Translations under genes and position numbers: made by a program | Shown here: positions 1 to 5,350 of the stretch, in pieces | Layout of the letters: every line of letters begins with the position of its first letter | Position numbering within the stretch: the first letter of the stretch is position 1 | The notes under the pieces: generated by a model | Told to the model about the DNA's origin: nothing | Database searches by the model: none | The model's input: only the letters and a program-made list of their open reading frames with translations | Assembly: GCA_020433835.1 (NCBI GenBank) | Contig: JAGRBY010000270.1 | Location: forward strand, 1-9,082 | Reading direction: 5' to 3' | Length of the DNA: 9,082 bases | Source: Anaerolineae bacterium | Lineage (GTDB): Bacteria; Chloroflexota; Anaerolineae; 4572-78; J111

Positions 1-226
1 ATGATTGTGGTGTCAATGCTATAGTCAATTTGTGATCATGTATGAAGTAGCTGATGCTCCTAAAATGGCATCTGTTCGCGTTTTGTTGTTTTGTCAGGTA
101 ACTTTTGCGTTAATACAGTGATAGGATTTCCGGAAGAAAGCTGTTTTACGAGTAAGTTTGTAGCTGCTAAAATATACTTCCTAATCACTATAAATCGAGT
201 TGTTGATATTAATAGAGATATAAGTG
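1..226. other. AT-rich stretch without recognisable gene
   Basis: I see no supported gene here. On the plus strand the longest stretch opening with ATG (position 38) reaches only 27 codons before TGA at 119-121, with no Shine-Dalgarno and no recognisable product. Together with the broken ORF that follows, the first 489 bases hold no intact gene. The base composition is visibly more AT-rich than in the dcw genes to the right. No convincing promoter with correct spacing was found. The region could be the intergenic tail of a gene ending just left of the window. Confidence 0.4.
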
Positions 227-445
227 ATGTCATCCTTTGAAGAACAAGTTAAACAATTGACTATCCATGATCTTTATACTATTCAAACGTAGTATGATGC
301 AGCTATGGATACAGAACATGGCTCGGGGGAACACTGGCTCCTCATTACGGCGCTTAATCAAAAAGGGTTTCATGTGAGGAGTGTCGAACAAGCTATTGAT
401 ACAGCCGAGCGTATTATTATCTTGTGGCGTCAACTTAACGGCTAG
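227..445 (+). pseudogene. Small ORF of unknown function, interrupted by an in-frame amber codon
   Basis: Starting at ATG 227 the frame reads MSSFEEQVKQLTIHDLYTIQT, meets TAG at 290-292, and then stays open for 50 more codons in the same frame (YDAAMDTEHGSGEHWLLITA... to ...RIIILWRQLNG) until TAG at 443-445. The two halves read as one helical, soluble polypeptide of about 72 residues, so a single CAG-to-TAG change is a plausible explanation. Alternatives are a sequencing error, suppression of the stop, or a real 46-residue protein beginning at the internal ATG 305. Only a weak purine run precedes ATG 227. The frame lies 44 bases before the next plus-strand gene and could have shared its transcript. 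I do not recognise the family. The antisense frame over the same bases has no visible ribosome site and looks like a shadow. Confidence 0.4.
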
Positions 446-489
446 TTGGAATTTAATTGATATAAAGGCGAGAATAGAGGGATCCTATA

Positions 490-783
490 ATGGCTTATAT
501 TCCTGATCCAGGAGATATCATAAAAATGCACGCGTGGCATGGGGTCGTTTTAAAAGTATTCTGTAATGATCAAGGGCAGGACACCGTGCTTCAAGTGCAG
601 ACGGTTCGAAATGTATTTCGGGGTTATCCACCTGAGTTTATTGAATTGAATGCTGCTCCCGATGCTGTCTCTCCGGCAACAAGAGCCGATTTGGAGGCCG
701 AGATTCAATATTTGCAGCAAATGCGAGAAATTGGTTTGCAGCAGATGTTGGATAGTATTCGGGTTGAAGCGGTTAAAAATTAG
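490..783 (+). CDS. Small protein of unknown function, possible SH3-like barrel plus C-terminal helix
   Basis: The product has 97 residues and I recognise no named family. ATG 490 follows a good Shine-Dalgarno (AGAGGG at 476-481, eight bases upstream), which supports a real gene. The N-terminal half (residues about 5-53) is rich in short beta segments: PDPGDII, then W16-HGVVLKVF, TVLQVQTV and YPPEFIEL. This resembles a small SH3-like barrel, which is inference from pattern only. Residues about 64-95 (TRADLEAEIQYLQQMREIG and onward) are strongly helical with heptad-like Leu/Ile/Met spacing and could form a short coiled coil. There is no signal peptide or membrane segment, so it is probably cytoplasmic. 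It ends only 11 bases from the stop of the convergent DUF429 gene, with no terminator hairpin between them. It may have been co-transcribed with the broken small ORF just upstream. Confidence 0.75.
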   Translation: MAYIPDPGDIIKMHAWHGVVLKVFCNDQGQDTVLQVQTVRNVFRGYPPEFIELNAAPDAVSPATRADLEAEIQYLQQMREIGLQQMLDSIRVEAVKN

Positions 784-794
784 CGATTATAAGT

Positions 795-1619
795 CTAACG
801 CAACTCCGGATCAATAATCCAGCCCTCATTGGGGTTGCAGTTGGTGGGAATACCGTAGCCGGCGTCCGCTTGGGTGTAGGCCCAAGCCGCCTGGATAGCA
901 CACAGCAGCGCGTCGAGACCGTCGGCGGTGGGGTCTTTGATGAATTGAATAGCTAGGTCGTTATTCATCTCAAGACGCAGACCATAGTATTCTTGCAACT
1001 CAGAGGAACATACTCTGTCGATGAGTTCGCTACGGGCATCTTCTTGGTCTGAGGTCTGTTTGGAGGGGGAGTCATTTTTGTAGCTGCGTTTGCCGAGCCA
1101 TTTGCGGGCAACCAAAGCGGGATAGGCTTCAAGGGCAATTCGATTATCGTCAGTAGGATGGCAAGGCAGGATGCTTAGCCCGGCCCGCAATAAACGGGGC
1201 GCACCTTTAAAAAACATCTTGCCAACGGGGACGCCGTGCAGCATCATTGGGCTGAGCGATTTGGCTTTAGCATCGGTGATGCGAAGATGGTGTTTGTCGC
1301 CCACAGGTCGAGCTTGCCGGTAGGCGTTGAAAAGGTCCTCAAATTCGTCCTGACTCATCAGGGCTACGTGCTCTACATAGCCGGCCCAGGTTGTCGGCCA
1401 GCCTAAATTATCGATCAACTTTTGTGGCTGGCCAAAAGGAAAATCAAAGCCTGCAATCCACGGACCTCGGCGTTTGAGAAAAACTTCAAACTCATTCAGA
1501 CTGGCGATGGTGAGGAAACGATTGGGGATTAAAACCGTGTTGTCTAGATGGCAAAGTAGGCAGGTAATTGGTTTACGCCGACTGGGCGCACTGGTGAAAT
1601 CAAGCCCGTAGATATCCAT
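795..1619 (-). CDS. DUF429 family protein, predicted RNase H-fold nuclease
   Basis: The product has 274 residues and matches the DUF429 pattern, a family predicted to have an RNase H-like fold. Visible signatures are the first-strand Asp in MDIYGLDFTSAPS (D7), GFDFPFG (57-63, D59), LEAYPALVARKW (E164 region), and the C-terminal DGLDALLCAIQAAWA (233-247, D233/D236). The spaced acidic residues fit a metal-dependent nuclease site, but the substrate is unknown and activity is inferred. The frame can be extended to a TTG at 1634. I chose ATG 1619 because AAAGGA lies exactly six bases before it, and the family usually begins directly with this first strand. There is no signal peptide. The gene is downstream of the DUF2085 gene on the same strand, with a 96-base gap that holds a possible promoter. 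Its 3' end faces the small plus-strand gene tail to tail. Confidence 0.88.
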   Translation of the reverse strand: MDIYGLDFTSAPSRRKPITCLLCHLDNTVLIPNRFLTIASLNEFEVFLKRRGPWIAGFDFPFGQPQKLIDNLGWPTTWAGYVEHVALMSQDEFEDLFNAYRQARPVGDKHHLRITDAKAKSLSPMMLHGVPVGKMFFKGAPRLLRAGLSILPCHPTDDNRIALEAYPALVARKWLGKRSYKNDSPSKQTSDQEDARSELIDRVCSSELQEYYGLRLEMNNDLAIQFIKDPTADGLDALLCAIQAAWAYTQADAGYGIPTNCNPNEGWIIDPELR

Positions 1620-1625
1620 ACGTGG

Positions 1626-1631
1626 TCCTTT
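1626..1631 (-). promoter_or_regulatory. Ribosome binding site deciding the DUF429 start
   Basis: On the minus strand AAAGGA is followed by six bases and then ATG at 1619. It overlaps the codons that would follow the upstream TTG (1634), which argues against that TTG as the start. Confidence 0.7.
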
Positions 1632-1664
1632 CAATTAAACCTAGGAATTACGCACTTGAAACTT

Positions 1665-1693
1665 ATAATATAAACTAAGATAAATTTTGAAAA
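1665..1693 (-). promoter_or_regulatory. Possible promoter for the DUF429 gene
   Basis: On the minus strand TTTTCA (1688-1693) is followed by 17 bases and then TATTAT (1665-1670), about 45 bases before ATG 1619. The hexamers are moderate matches to the sigma-70 consensus in a very AT-rich gap, so chance occurrence is likely enough to keep confidence low. The gene could instead be read through from the DUF2085 promoter, since no terminator hairpin is visible between the two. Confidence 0.3.
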
Positions 1694-1715
1694 ACGTTTG
1701 TTGTGTCCAAATTTT

Positions 1716-2498
1716 TTACTGCATGTGCTTAACGGCAACGACTCTGTCTGATTGCTTCGGCAGCGGCGAGAACTCGCTCTCCATAATTGGCCATAGAAAG
1801 CCCACTACACCAAAACCAAATAAAATGCCGGTTATCAGGCGCAGCAGCGAATTGAGCGACCCGAACATGTCATCGGCATAAAATTCGGGCGGGAAAGCAT
1901 GAAATGTGAGCCAGGCTGCCCAGGCGTTGGTTTGTCGAAATTGTAAACGTAGCGCATCGTTGATAAGGTGAGTGGTGCCGTCGAGAGCCATCGGCAGAAT
2001 AAAAAGGAAGAAAAGCCACCAGGGCATCGGCGGCCAACGATAACCCCATTCGCGCAGCAGGGCGTAGATGAGGCCGAAGATAAAGATCGACATATACATG
2101 CCTATCATCCGGTCCGACCAGGCTACTTTCCAACCCATATCAACTGTGCCGATGAATTGTCGCCGTACCAACTCATTGCTGATTTCCGGCACAGTGCGGC
2201 CCCAGGCGGCGGCAATTTGAGCCTGGGTGTAACTGAACTGCGGCCCGAACAGAAACCACGATCGCTCCGGCAGTTGATGACAGAAGAAGCTATATACAAA
2301 ATAGATGGCTCGACCCGGCCATGTTAACCCCAGCCCCATAAAAATGGGGGCCAACCACGGCAGCGTTACAAAGATACCCCACGCGGCGTTAAAACCAAAT
2401 AACCAATGATTTTCTAGCCAGCGATTAATTTTGTCACCAAACGATGTTTTTGTTGAGGTTGACGAAACCGGCGGTGTCATGATTTCCGGATTATTCAT
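1716..2498 (-). CDS. DUF2085 family integral membrane protein
   Basis: The product has 260 residues with several hydrophobic segments: about 36-56, a shorter one near 64-72, 131-148, 158-172 and 216-236. It is therefore an inner-membrane protein of unknown biochemical role. The family marker FCHQLPERSWFLFG (72-85) and the later PMALDGTTHLI (169-179) identify DUF2085. In the commoner form of the family the CHQ..ERS motif is soon followed by a C-A-R-C-x-G-x-Y motif. Here about 45 residues intervene and the corresponding site reads WSDRMIGMY (127-135), without cysteines. The N-terminal 20 residues are Ser/Thr-rich and probably cytosolic. It has its own near-consensus promoter directly behind the rmd-gmd terminator. 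The Shine-Dalgarno is weak (GTGGAAAA, about ten bases before ATG 2498). The C-terminal tail is short and charged. Confidence 0.9.
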   Translation of the reverse strand: MNNPEIMTPPVSSTSTKTSFGDKINRWLENHWLFGFNAAWGIFVTLPWLAPIFMGLGLTWPGRAIYFVYSFFCHQLPERSWFLFGPQFSYTQAQIAAAWGRTVPEISNELVRRQFIGTVDMGWKVAWSDRMIGMYMSIFIFGLIYALLREWGYRWPPMPWWLFFLFILPMALDGTTHLINDALRLQFRQTNAWAAWLTFHAFPPEFYADDMFGSLNSLLRLITGILFGFGVVGFLWPIMESEFSPLPKQSDRVVAVKHMQ

Positions 2499-2537
2499 AA
2501 AAATTTTCCACGGATGTAGTTTGATTATGTACTGGAT

Positions 2538-2566
2538 ATCATAGCGGCAATAAAGGGGTGTGTCAA
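2538..2566 (-). promoter_or_regulatory. Sigma-70-type promoter for the DUF2085 gene
   Basis: On the minus strand a perfect TTGACA (2561-2566) is separated by exactly 17 bases from TATGAT (2538-2543), which is one mismatch from TATAAT. Transcription would start near 2531 and give a leader of roughly 30 bases before ATG 2498. It sits just past the rmd-gmd terminator, so the gene is probably an independent unit. Confidence 0.65.
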
Positions 2567-2573
2567 TAGAAGT

Positions 2574-2610
2574 AAAAAACCTCGGAGGTCTATCAAGCCT
2601 CCGAGGTTTT
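2574..2610 (-). terminator. Rho-independent terminator after gmd
   Basis: A perfect 13-bp inverted repeat (AAAACCTCGGAGG at 2576-2588 and its complement at 2598-2610) encloses a nine-base loop. On the minus strand it is followed by a run of six T. It begins five bases past the gmd stop codon. The plus strand also shows TTTT after the stem, so weak bidirectional function is possible, but no plus-strand gene ends here. Confidence 0.87.
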
Positions 2611-2614
2611 GCAT

Positions 2615-3598
2615 TTAGCCGTATCCCTCGTCACGAAGAGCCTCAAGATCGGCATCGACCATCAGTTTAACCAGACCGGAGAAATCGACTGTCGGCTCCC
2701 AGCCTAATTTGTTATGGGCTTTACTCGCATCGCCTATCAACAAATCGACCTCTGCTGGGCGGTAAAATTTTTCATCAATTACTACATAGTCTTCATAATT
2801 TAGCCCTAAATGGCTAAAAGCTACTTCGCACAATTCACGCACCGAGTGCGTTTCGCCGGTTGAAACCACGTAGTCATCCGGCTCATCTTGTTGCAGCATC
2901 AGCCACATAGCTCGCACGTAATCGCCGGCGTAGCCCCAATCGCGCTGGGCCTCCAGGTTGCCCAAACGAAGTTCATTCTGCAAGCCAAGCTTGATACGAG
3001 CGGCGGCGTGAGTAACTTTGTGGGTTACAAATTCCAACCCTCGGCGCGGCGACTCATGATTAAAGAGGATGCCCGAACAGGCATATAGATTGTAGCTTTC
3101 CCGATAGTTGACGGTAATCCAGTGGCCATACACTTTCGCTACCCCATAAGGGCTGCGAGGGTAGAAAGGTGTGGTCTCCTTTTGGGGTACCTCCATTACT
3201 TTACCAAACATTTCACTAGAGGATGCCTGGTAAAAACGAATATCCGGATTGACGATACGAATAGCATCGAGCATGCGGGTAACACCCAAAGCGGTGAACT
3301 CGCCGGTGAGCACCGGCTGTCGCCACGAAGTGGGTACAAATGATTGAGCAGCTAAGTTGTAGACCTCTTCCGGGTCATACTCGCGCAAAATGTCGATCAG
3401 TGACATTTGGTCGAGCAAGTCACCCTGCACAATCTCCAGTGCTTCCAAATCTTGCAGATGGGCAATCCGGTCAAAGTTAACAGTACTGCTGCGGCGCACC
3501 ATCCCAATAACTTGATAGCCTTGTTCTAACAGAAATTCGGCCAGGTACGATCCATCCTGGCCGGTGATGCCGGTAATTAAGGCTTTTTTACGACTCAT
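2615..3598 (-). CDS. gmd: GDP-mannose 4,6-dehydratase
   Basis: It converts GDP-D-mannose to GDP-4-keto-6-deoxy-D-mannose in the cytoplasm, using tightly bound NADP as hydride carrier. It is a short-chain dehydrogenase/reductase-type sugar nucleotide enzyme. Visible signatures of the 327 residues are the Rossmann loop [12 protein letters not shown] (10-21), NLAAQSFV (81-88), the catalytic SSSEMFG (126-132, with E129), Y151-GVAK155 (the YxxxK pair), NHESPRRG (180-187) and [16 protein letters not shown] (213-228). The length is that of the shorter bacterial Gmd type; the E. coli enzyme is near 370. ATG 3598 has a GGAG Shine-Dalgarno eight bases upstream, lying inside the end of rmd. The two genes overlap by 11 bases, which points to translational coupling. 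A strong terminator follows directly. The product feeds the Rmd encoded by the preceding gene. Confidence 0.97.
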   Translation of the reverse strand: MSRKKALITGITGQDGSYLAEFLLEQGYQVIGMVRRSSTVNFDRIAHLQDLEALEIVQGDLLDQMSLIDILREYDPEEVYNLAAQSFVPTSWRQPVLTGEFTALGVTRMLDAIRIVNPDIRFYQASSSEMFGKVMEVPQKETTPFYPRSPYGVAKVYGHWITVNYRESYNLYACSGILFNHESPRRGLEFVTHKVTHAAARIKLGLQNELRLGNLEAQRDWGYAGDYVRAMWLMLQQDEPDDYVVSTGETHSVRELCEVAFSHLGLNYEDYVVIDEKFYRPAEVDLLIGDASKAHNKLGWEPTVDFSGLVKLMVDADLEALRDEGYG

Positions 3599-4571
3599 GA
3601 TTTATCTCCAATTTTTTATGTTCTCGATTTACTTCTTCTCGCCAATAATTGAGCACTCGCAGCAAACTGTCTTCGAACCGATAGTATGGCTGCCAGCCTG
3701 TTTGCGAACACAATTTACTATTATCGGCGTAAATGAGCGGAATATCCGAGGGGCGCATCCGGTTCGGGTTAGGCACAACGTCGATGTGAATGTTAGAGTA
3801 GCTAAGCAATACATCCAAAAGGTATTGAATAGAGTAAGCCCGCCCCGTGCCTACATTATAAGCTTCTCCGGCTTGACCATGCGCAACCAACAGCGCATAA
3901 GCCCGGGTTACATCGTTGACATCCGTAAAGTCGCGCTGGGCTTCCAAATTCCCCACGCGGATAACCGGCTCATTTATGCCGGCCTCTACCTGGGCGATCT
4001 GTTTAGCGAAGGAAGCTGCCACAAAAAAGGGGCTTTGCCGTGGCCCAATATGATTGAAAGCGCGTGCGCGAATAACGTCGATGCCGTGGCTGAGGTGGTA
4101 TTGCAAGGCCAGCAAATCTTGGGCTACCTTGCTGACACCATAGGGATTATGGGGGCAAAGTGGGGTGTTTTCCCTAACGGGGAGCTGATTTTCGGAGATA
4201 CGCCCATAAACTTCATTCGATGTGGAGACCAATAGGCGAGCTTTAGATTGATACTTCACCATCGCCTCTAAGATGTTTAGTTGGGGGCGAATGTTATTTT
4301 CCATCGTCTCCCACGGCTTGTCCCAGGCCAGAGGCACAAAAGCCTGGCCCGCCAGATGGTAGATAACATCCGGCTGAACATCGTCGATGAGCCGGGCGAC
4401 TGCGTCCGGCTCGCGCAAATCGGTGGTGAAGAGGGTGATCGGCCGGTTGAGGTAGCTCAGTTTTTTGGTGCTATTTCGAGCAACGCCCAGCACTTCATCA
4501 CCCTGATCAAGCAATATTTGGGCCAAATGCCCGCCGGCAAAACCGGTAATGCCTGTTATTAGCGCTCGCAC
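3588..4571 (-). CDS. rmd: GDP-4-keto-6-deoxy-D-mannose reductase (GDP-D-rhamnose synthesis)
   Basis: It is an NAD(P)-dependent extended SDR of 327 residues. From the GTG start the signatures are [10 protein letters not shown] (7-16), [13 protein letters not shown] (71-83), catalytic STSNEVYG (116-123), Y144-GVSK148, FNHIGPRQ (172-179), [15 protein letters not shown] (207-221) and MRPSDIP (272-278). These fit Rmd, which reduces the Gmd product at C4 to GDP-D-rhamnose. They do not fit the epimerase/reductase Fcl that leads to GDP-L-fucose. An upstream in-frame ATG (4586) exists, but AAGGAG lies exactly six bases before GTG 4571 and inside the codons after that ATG. I therefore prefer GTG; the extended form would have 332 residues. 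It is first in the rmd-gmd operon and overlaps gmd by 11 bases. The substrate source and the glycosyltransferases are not in the window. Confidence 0.92.
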   Translation of the reverse strand: MRALITGITGFAGGHLAQILLDQGDEVLGVARNSTKKLSYLNRPITLFTTDLREPDAVARLIDDVQPDVIYHLAGQAFVPLAWDKPWETMENNIRPQLNILEAMVKYQSKARLLVSTSNEVYGRISENQLPVRENTPLCPHNPYGVSKVAQDLLALQYHLSHGIDVIRARAFNHIGPRQSPFFVAASFAKQIAQVEAGINEPVIRVGNLEAQRDFTDVNDVTRAYALLVAHGQAGEAYNVGTGRAYSIQYLLDVLLSYSNIHIDVVPNPNRMRPSDIPLIYADNSKLCSQTGWQPYYRFEDSLLRVLNYWREEVNREHKKLEINHES

Positions 4572-4577
4572 GCCTGT

Positions 4578-4583
4578 CTCCTT
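4578..4583 (-). promoter_or_regulatory. Ribosome binding site deciding the rmd start (GTG)
   Basis: On the minus strand AAGGAG is followed by six bases and then GTG 4571. The alternative ATG at 4586 has no comparable purine motif upstream. Confidence 0.75.
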
Positions 4584-4615
4584 CATGTAGATACCCTAAT
4601 TATGGCCGGGTCAGA

Positions 4616-4643
4616 ATTATAGTCTACTTCATTTTAACCGCAA
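4616..4643 (-). promoter_or_regulatory. Probable promoter for rmd-gmd
   Basis: On the minus strand TTGCGG (4638-4643) is followed by 16 bases and then a perfect TATAAT (4616-4621). The predicted start near 4609 leaves a leader of about 35-40 bases to the GTG start. It is divergent from the mraZ promoter, with about 80 bases between the two -35 boxes. Confidence 0.5.
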
Positions 4644-4723
4644 AGCAGTATCAAGCGCAATAAACTCTCGCCTTCGATAGTGGCAACGCGAATAAACCGC
4701 ACCTTAAAAAAATAACTGCCAAC

Positions 4724-4752
4724 TAGACAGGTGGGTGAAAGTGGGTTATAAT
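4724..4752 (+). promoter_or_regulatory. Sigma-70-type promoter of the mraZ (dcw) operon
   Basis: TAGACA (4724-4729) is followed by 17 bases and then a perfect TATAAT (4747-4752). Transcription should begin near 4759 and give a leader of about 90 bases before mraZ. The spacer and the start site are covered by GTGGG repeats, so bound MraZ would directly compete with RNA polymerase. The bases from here to the mraZ start codon hold only the operator elements listed separately. Confidence 0.7.
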
Positions 4753-4787
4753 GTGGTAAGTTGTGGGGGAAAGTGGGGGAAAATGGG
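4731..4787 (+). promoter_or_regulatory. MraZ box array (operator)
   Basis: Direct repeats of GTGGG or close variants begin at 4731, 4741, 4753 (GTGGT), 4763, 4773 and 4783 (ATGGG). Steps are 10 bases, except one step of 12 between 4741 and 4753. The repeat context is often GAAAGTGGG. Known MraZ sites are TGGGN repeats spaced so that successive copies lie about one helical turn apart (E. coli), and AAAGTG-type repeats in Mycoplasma; both patterns are seen here. Two copies fall between -35 and -10, and the rest over and after the start site, as expected of an autoregulatory operator. Outlying copies occur at 4815 (ATGGG) and, inverted, at 4829 and 4837 (CCCAC). Confidence 0.75.
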
Positions 4788-4788
4788 T

Positions 4789-4808
4789 GATAGAACACTT
4801 GTTCTATC
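4789..4808. promoter_or_regulatory. Palindrome with LexA/SOS-box pattern in the mraZ leader
   Basis: The arms GATAGAACA (4789-4797) and TGTTCTATC (4800-4808) are perfect inverted repeats with a two-base centre. The core is GAAC-ACTT-GTTC, which fits the GAAC-N4-GTTC box used by LexA of Gram-positive bacteria and reported for Dehalococcoides. It lies about 30-50 bases downstream of the predicted start site, between two groups of MraZ boxes. A protein-binding operator is the simplest reading because a two-base loop is unfavourable in RNA. As RNA it could form an 8-bp stem with a four-base loop. Assignment to LexA is inference; no lexA gene is in the window. Confidence 0.45.
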
Positions 4809-4851
4809 CCTAAAATGGGGGAAAATGCCCCACTGACCCACAGGGCGCGCT

Positions 4852-5289
4852 ATGTTTTTAGGTGAATATGAACACACAATTGACGATAAAGGGCGATTGA
4901 CCATCCCCGCTAAGTTTCGCGACGAACTTGAGAGTGGGATAGTCATTACGCGCGGCTTGGATGGCTGTCTCTGGGCGTACCCTCGGGGTGAATGGGAAAA
5001 GGTAACCGAGAAAATTGCCCAACTGCCTTCAACCGATCAAGCCGTACGTAATTTCGTCCGTTTTTTCTTCTCTAGTGCCTTCGACTCCATTCCCGATCGT
5101 CAAGGCCGAGTGCTGATCCCCCAAAATTTACGTGATTATGCCGGTATTAGTAACGAAACGGCTGTTATCGGGGTGATGAACCGCATAGAGCTGTGGAACC
5201 CCACCAAGTGGTCCGATATCTTCACGAAAGTTCAAGAAGATCCTGAGGCCATCGTGTCGCAACTGCAAGATTTAGGAATTAACTTCTAG
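4852..5289 (+). CDS. mraZ: Transcriptional regulator MraZ
   Basis: MraZ is a cytoplasmic and nucleoid-associated DNA-binding protein that represses its own dcw operon in well-studied bacteria. The 145 residues match the usual family length. It begins canonically with MFLGEYEHTIDDKGRLTIPA and contains two tandem SpoVT/AbrB-like half-domains. The first is centred on DDKGRLTIPAKFR (11-23), the second on DRQGRVLIPQNLRDYA (82-97). Between them lies the conserved RFFFSSAFD segment (70-78). MraZ assembles into a ring-shaped oligomer that recognises spaced repeats, and an array of such repeats covers its own promoter directly upstream. ATG 4852 has a modest Shine-Dalgarno (AGGG, seven bases away). 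It is the first gene of the plus-strand operon, and rsmH follows after 61 bases. Confidence 0.97.
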   Translation: MFLGEYEHTIDDKGRLTIPAKFRDELESGIVITRGLDGCLWAYPRGEWEKVTEKIAQLPSTDQAVRNFVRFFFSSAFDSIPDRQGRVLIPQNLRDYAGISNETAVIGVMNRIELWNPTKWSDIFTKVQEDPEAIVSQLQDLGINF

Positions 5290-5350
5290 AGCATGCATGA
5301 TAAAAACCCTTGTTCTCTAGAGGTTGTAGCCCACGAGTGTCGAGAAAAAA

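Noticed and set aside
230..433. Minus-strand open frame of 67 codons opposite the broken small ORF
   Set aside because: No Shine-Dalgarno and no recognisable pattern; the plus-strand frame, though interrupted, has more protein-like composition.
1968..2327. Plus-strand open frame of 119 codons over the DUF2085 gene
   Set aside because: No ribosome site or family pattern; the minus strand carries the clear DUF2085 motifs and a promoter.
3564..4235. Plus-strand open frame of 223 codons antisense to rmd
   Set aside because: It lies wholly over rmd and the start of gmd, has no family motifs, and its product reads like a reverse translation of the real genes, which have full catalytic motifs.
4731..4787. 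GTGGG repeats as a CRISPR or satellite array
   Set aside because: Units are about 10 bases with no unique spacers, and position over the mraZ promoter matches known MraZ operator architecture.
4746..4946. Minus-strand open frame across the mraZ promoter and start
   Set aside because: It translates the GTGGG repeats and the antisense of the mraZ start into a Pro/Ser-rich nonsense product; the plus strand explains the sequence fully.
5285..5321. TCTAGAG / CTCTAGA inverted repeat between mraZ and rsmH
   Set aside because: Only 7 bp with a loop of more than 20 bases and no T-run after it; too weak to call a terminator, and one arm includes the mraZ stop codon.
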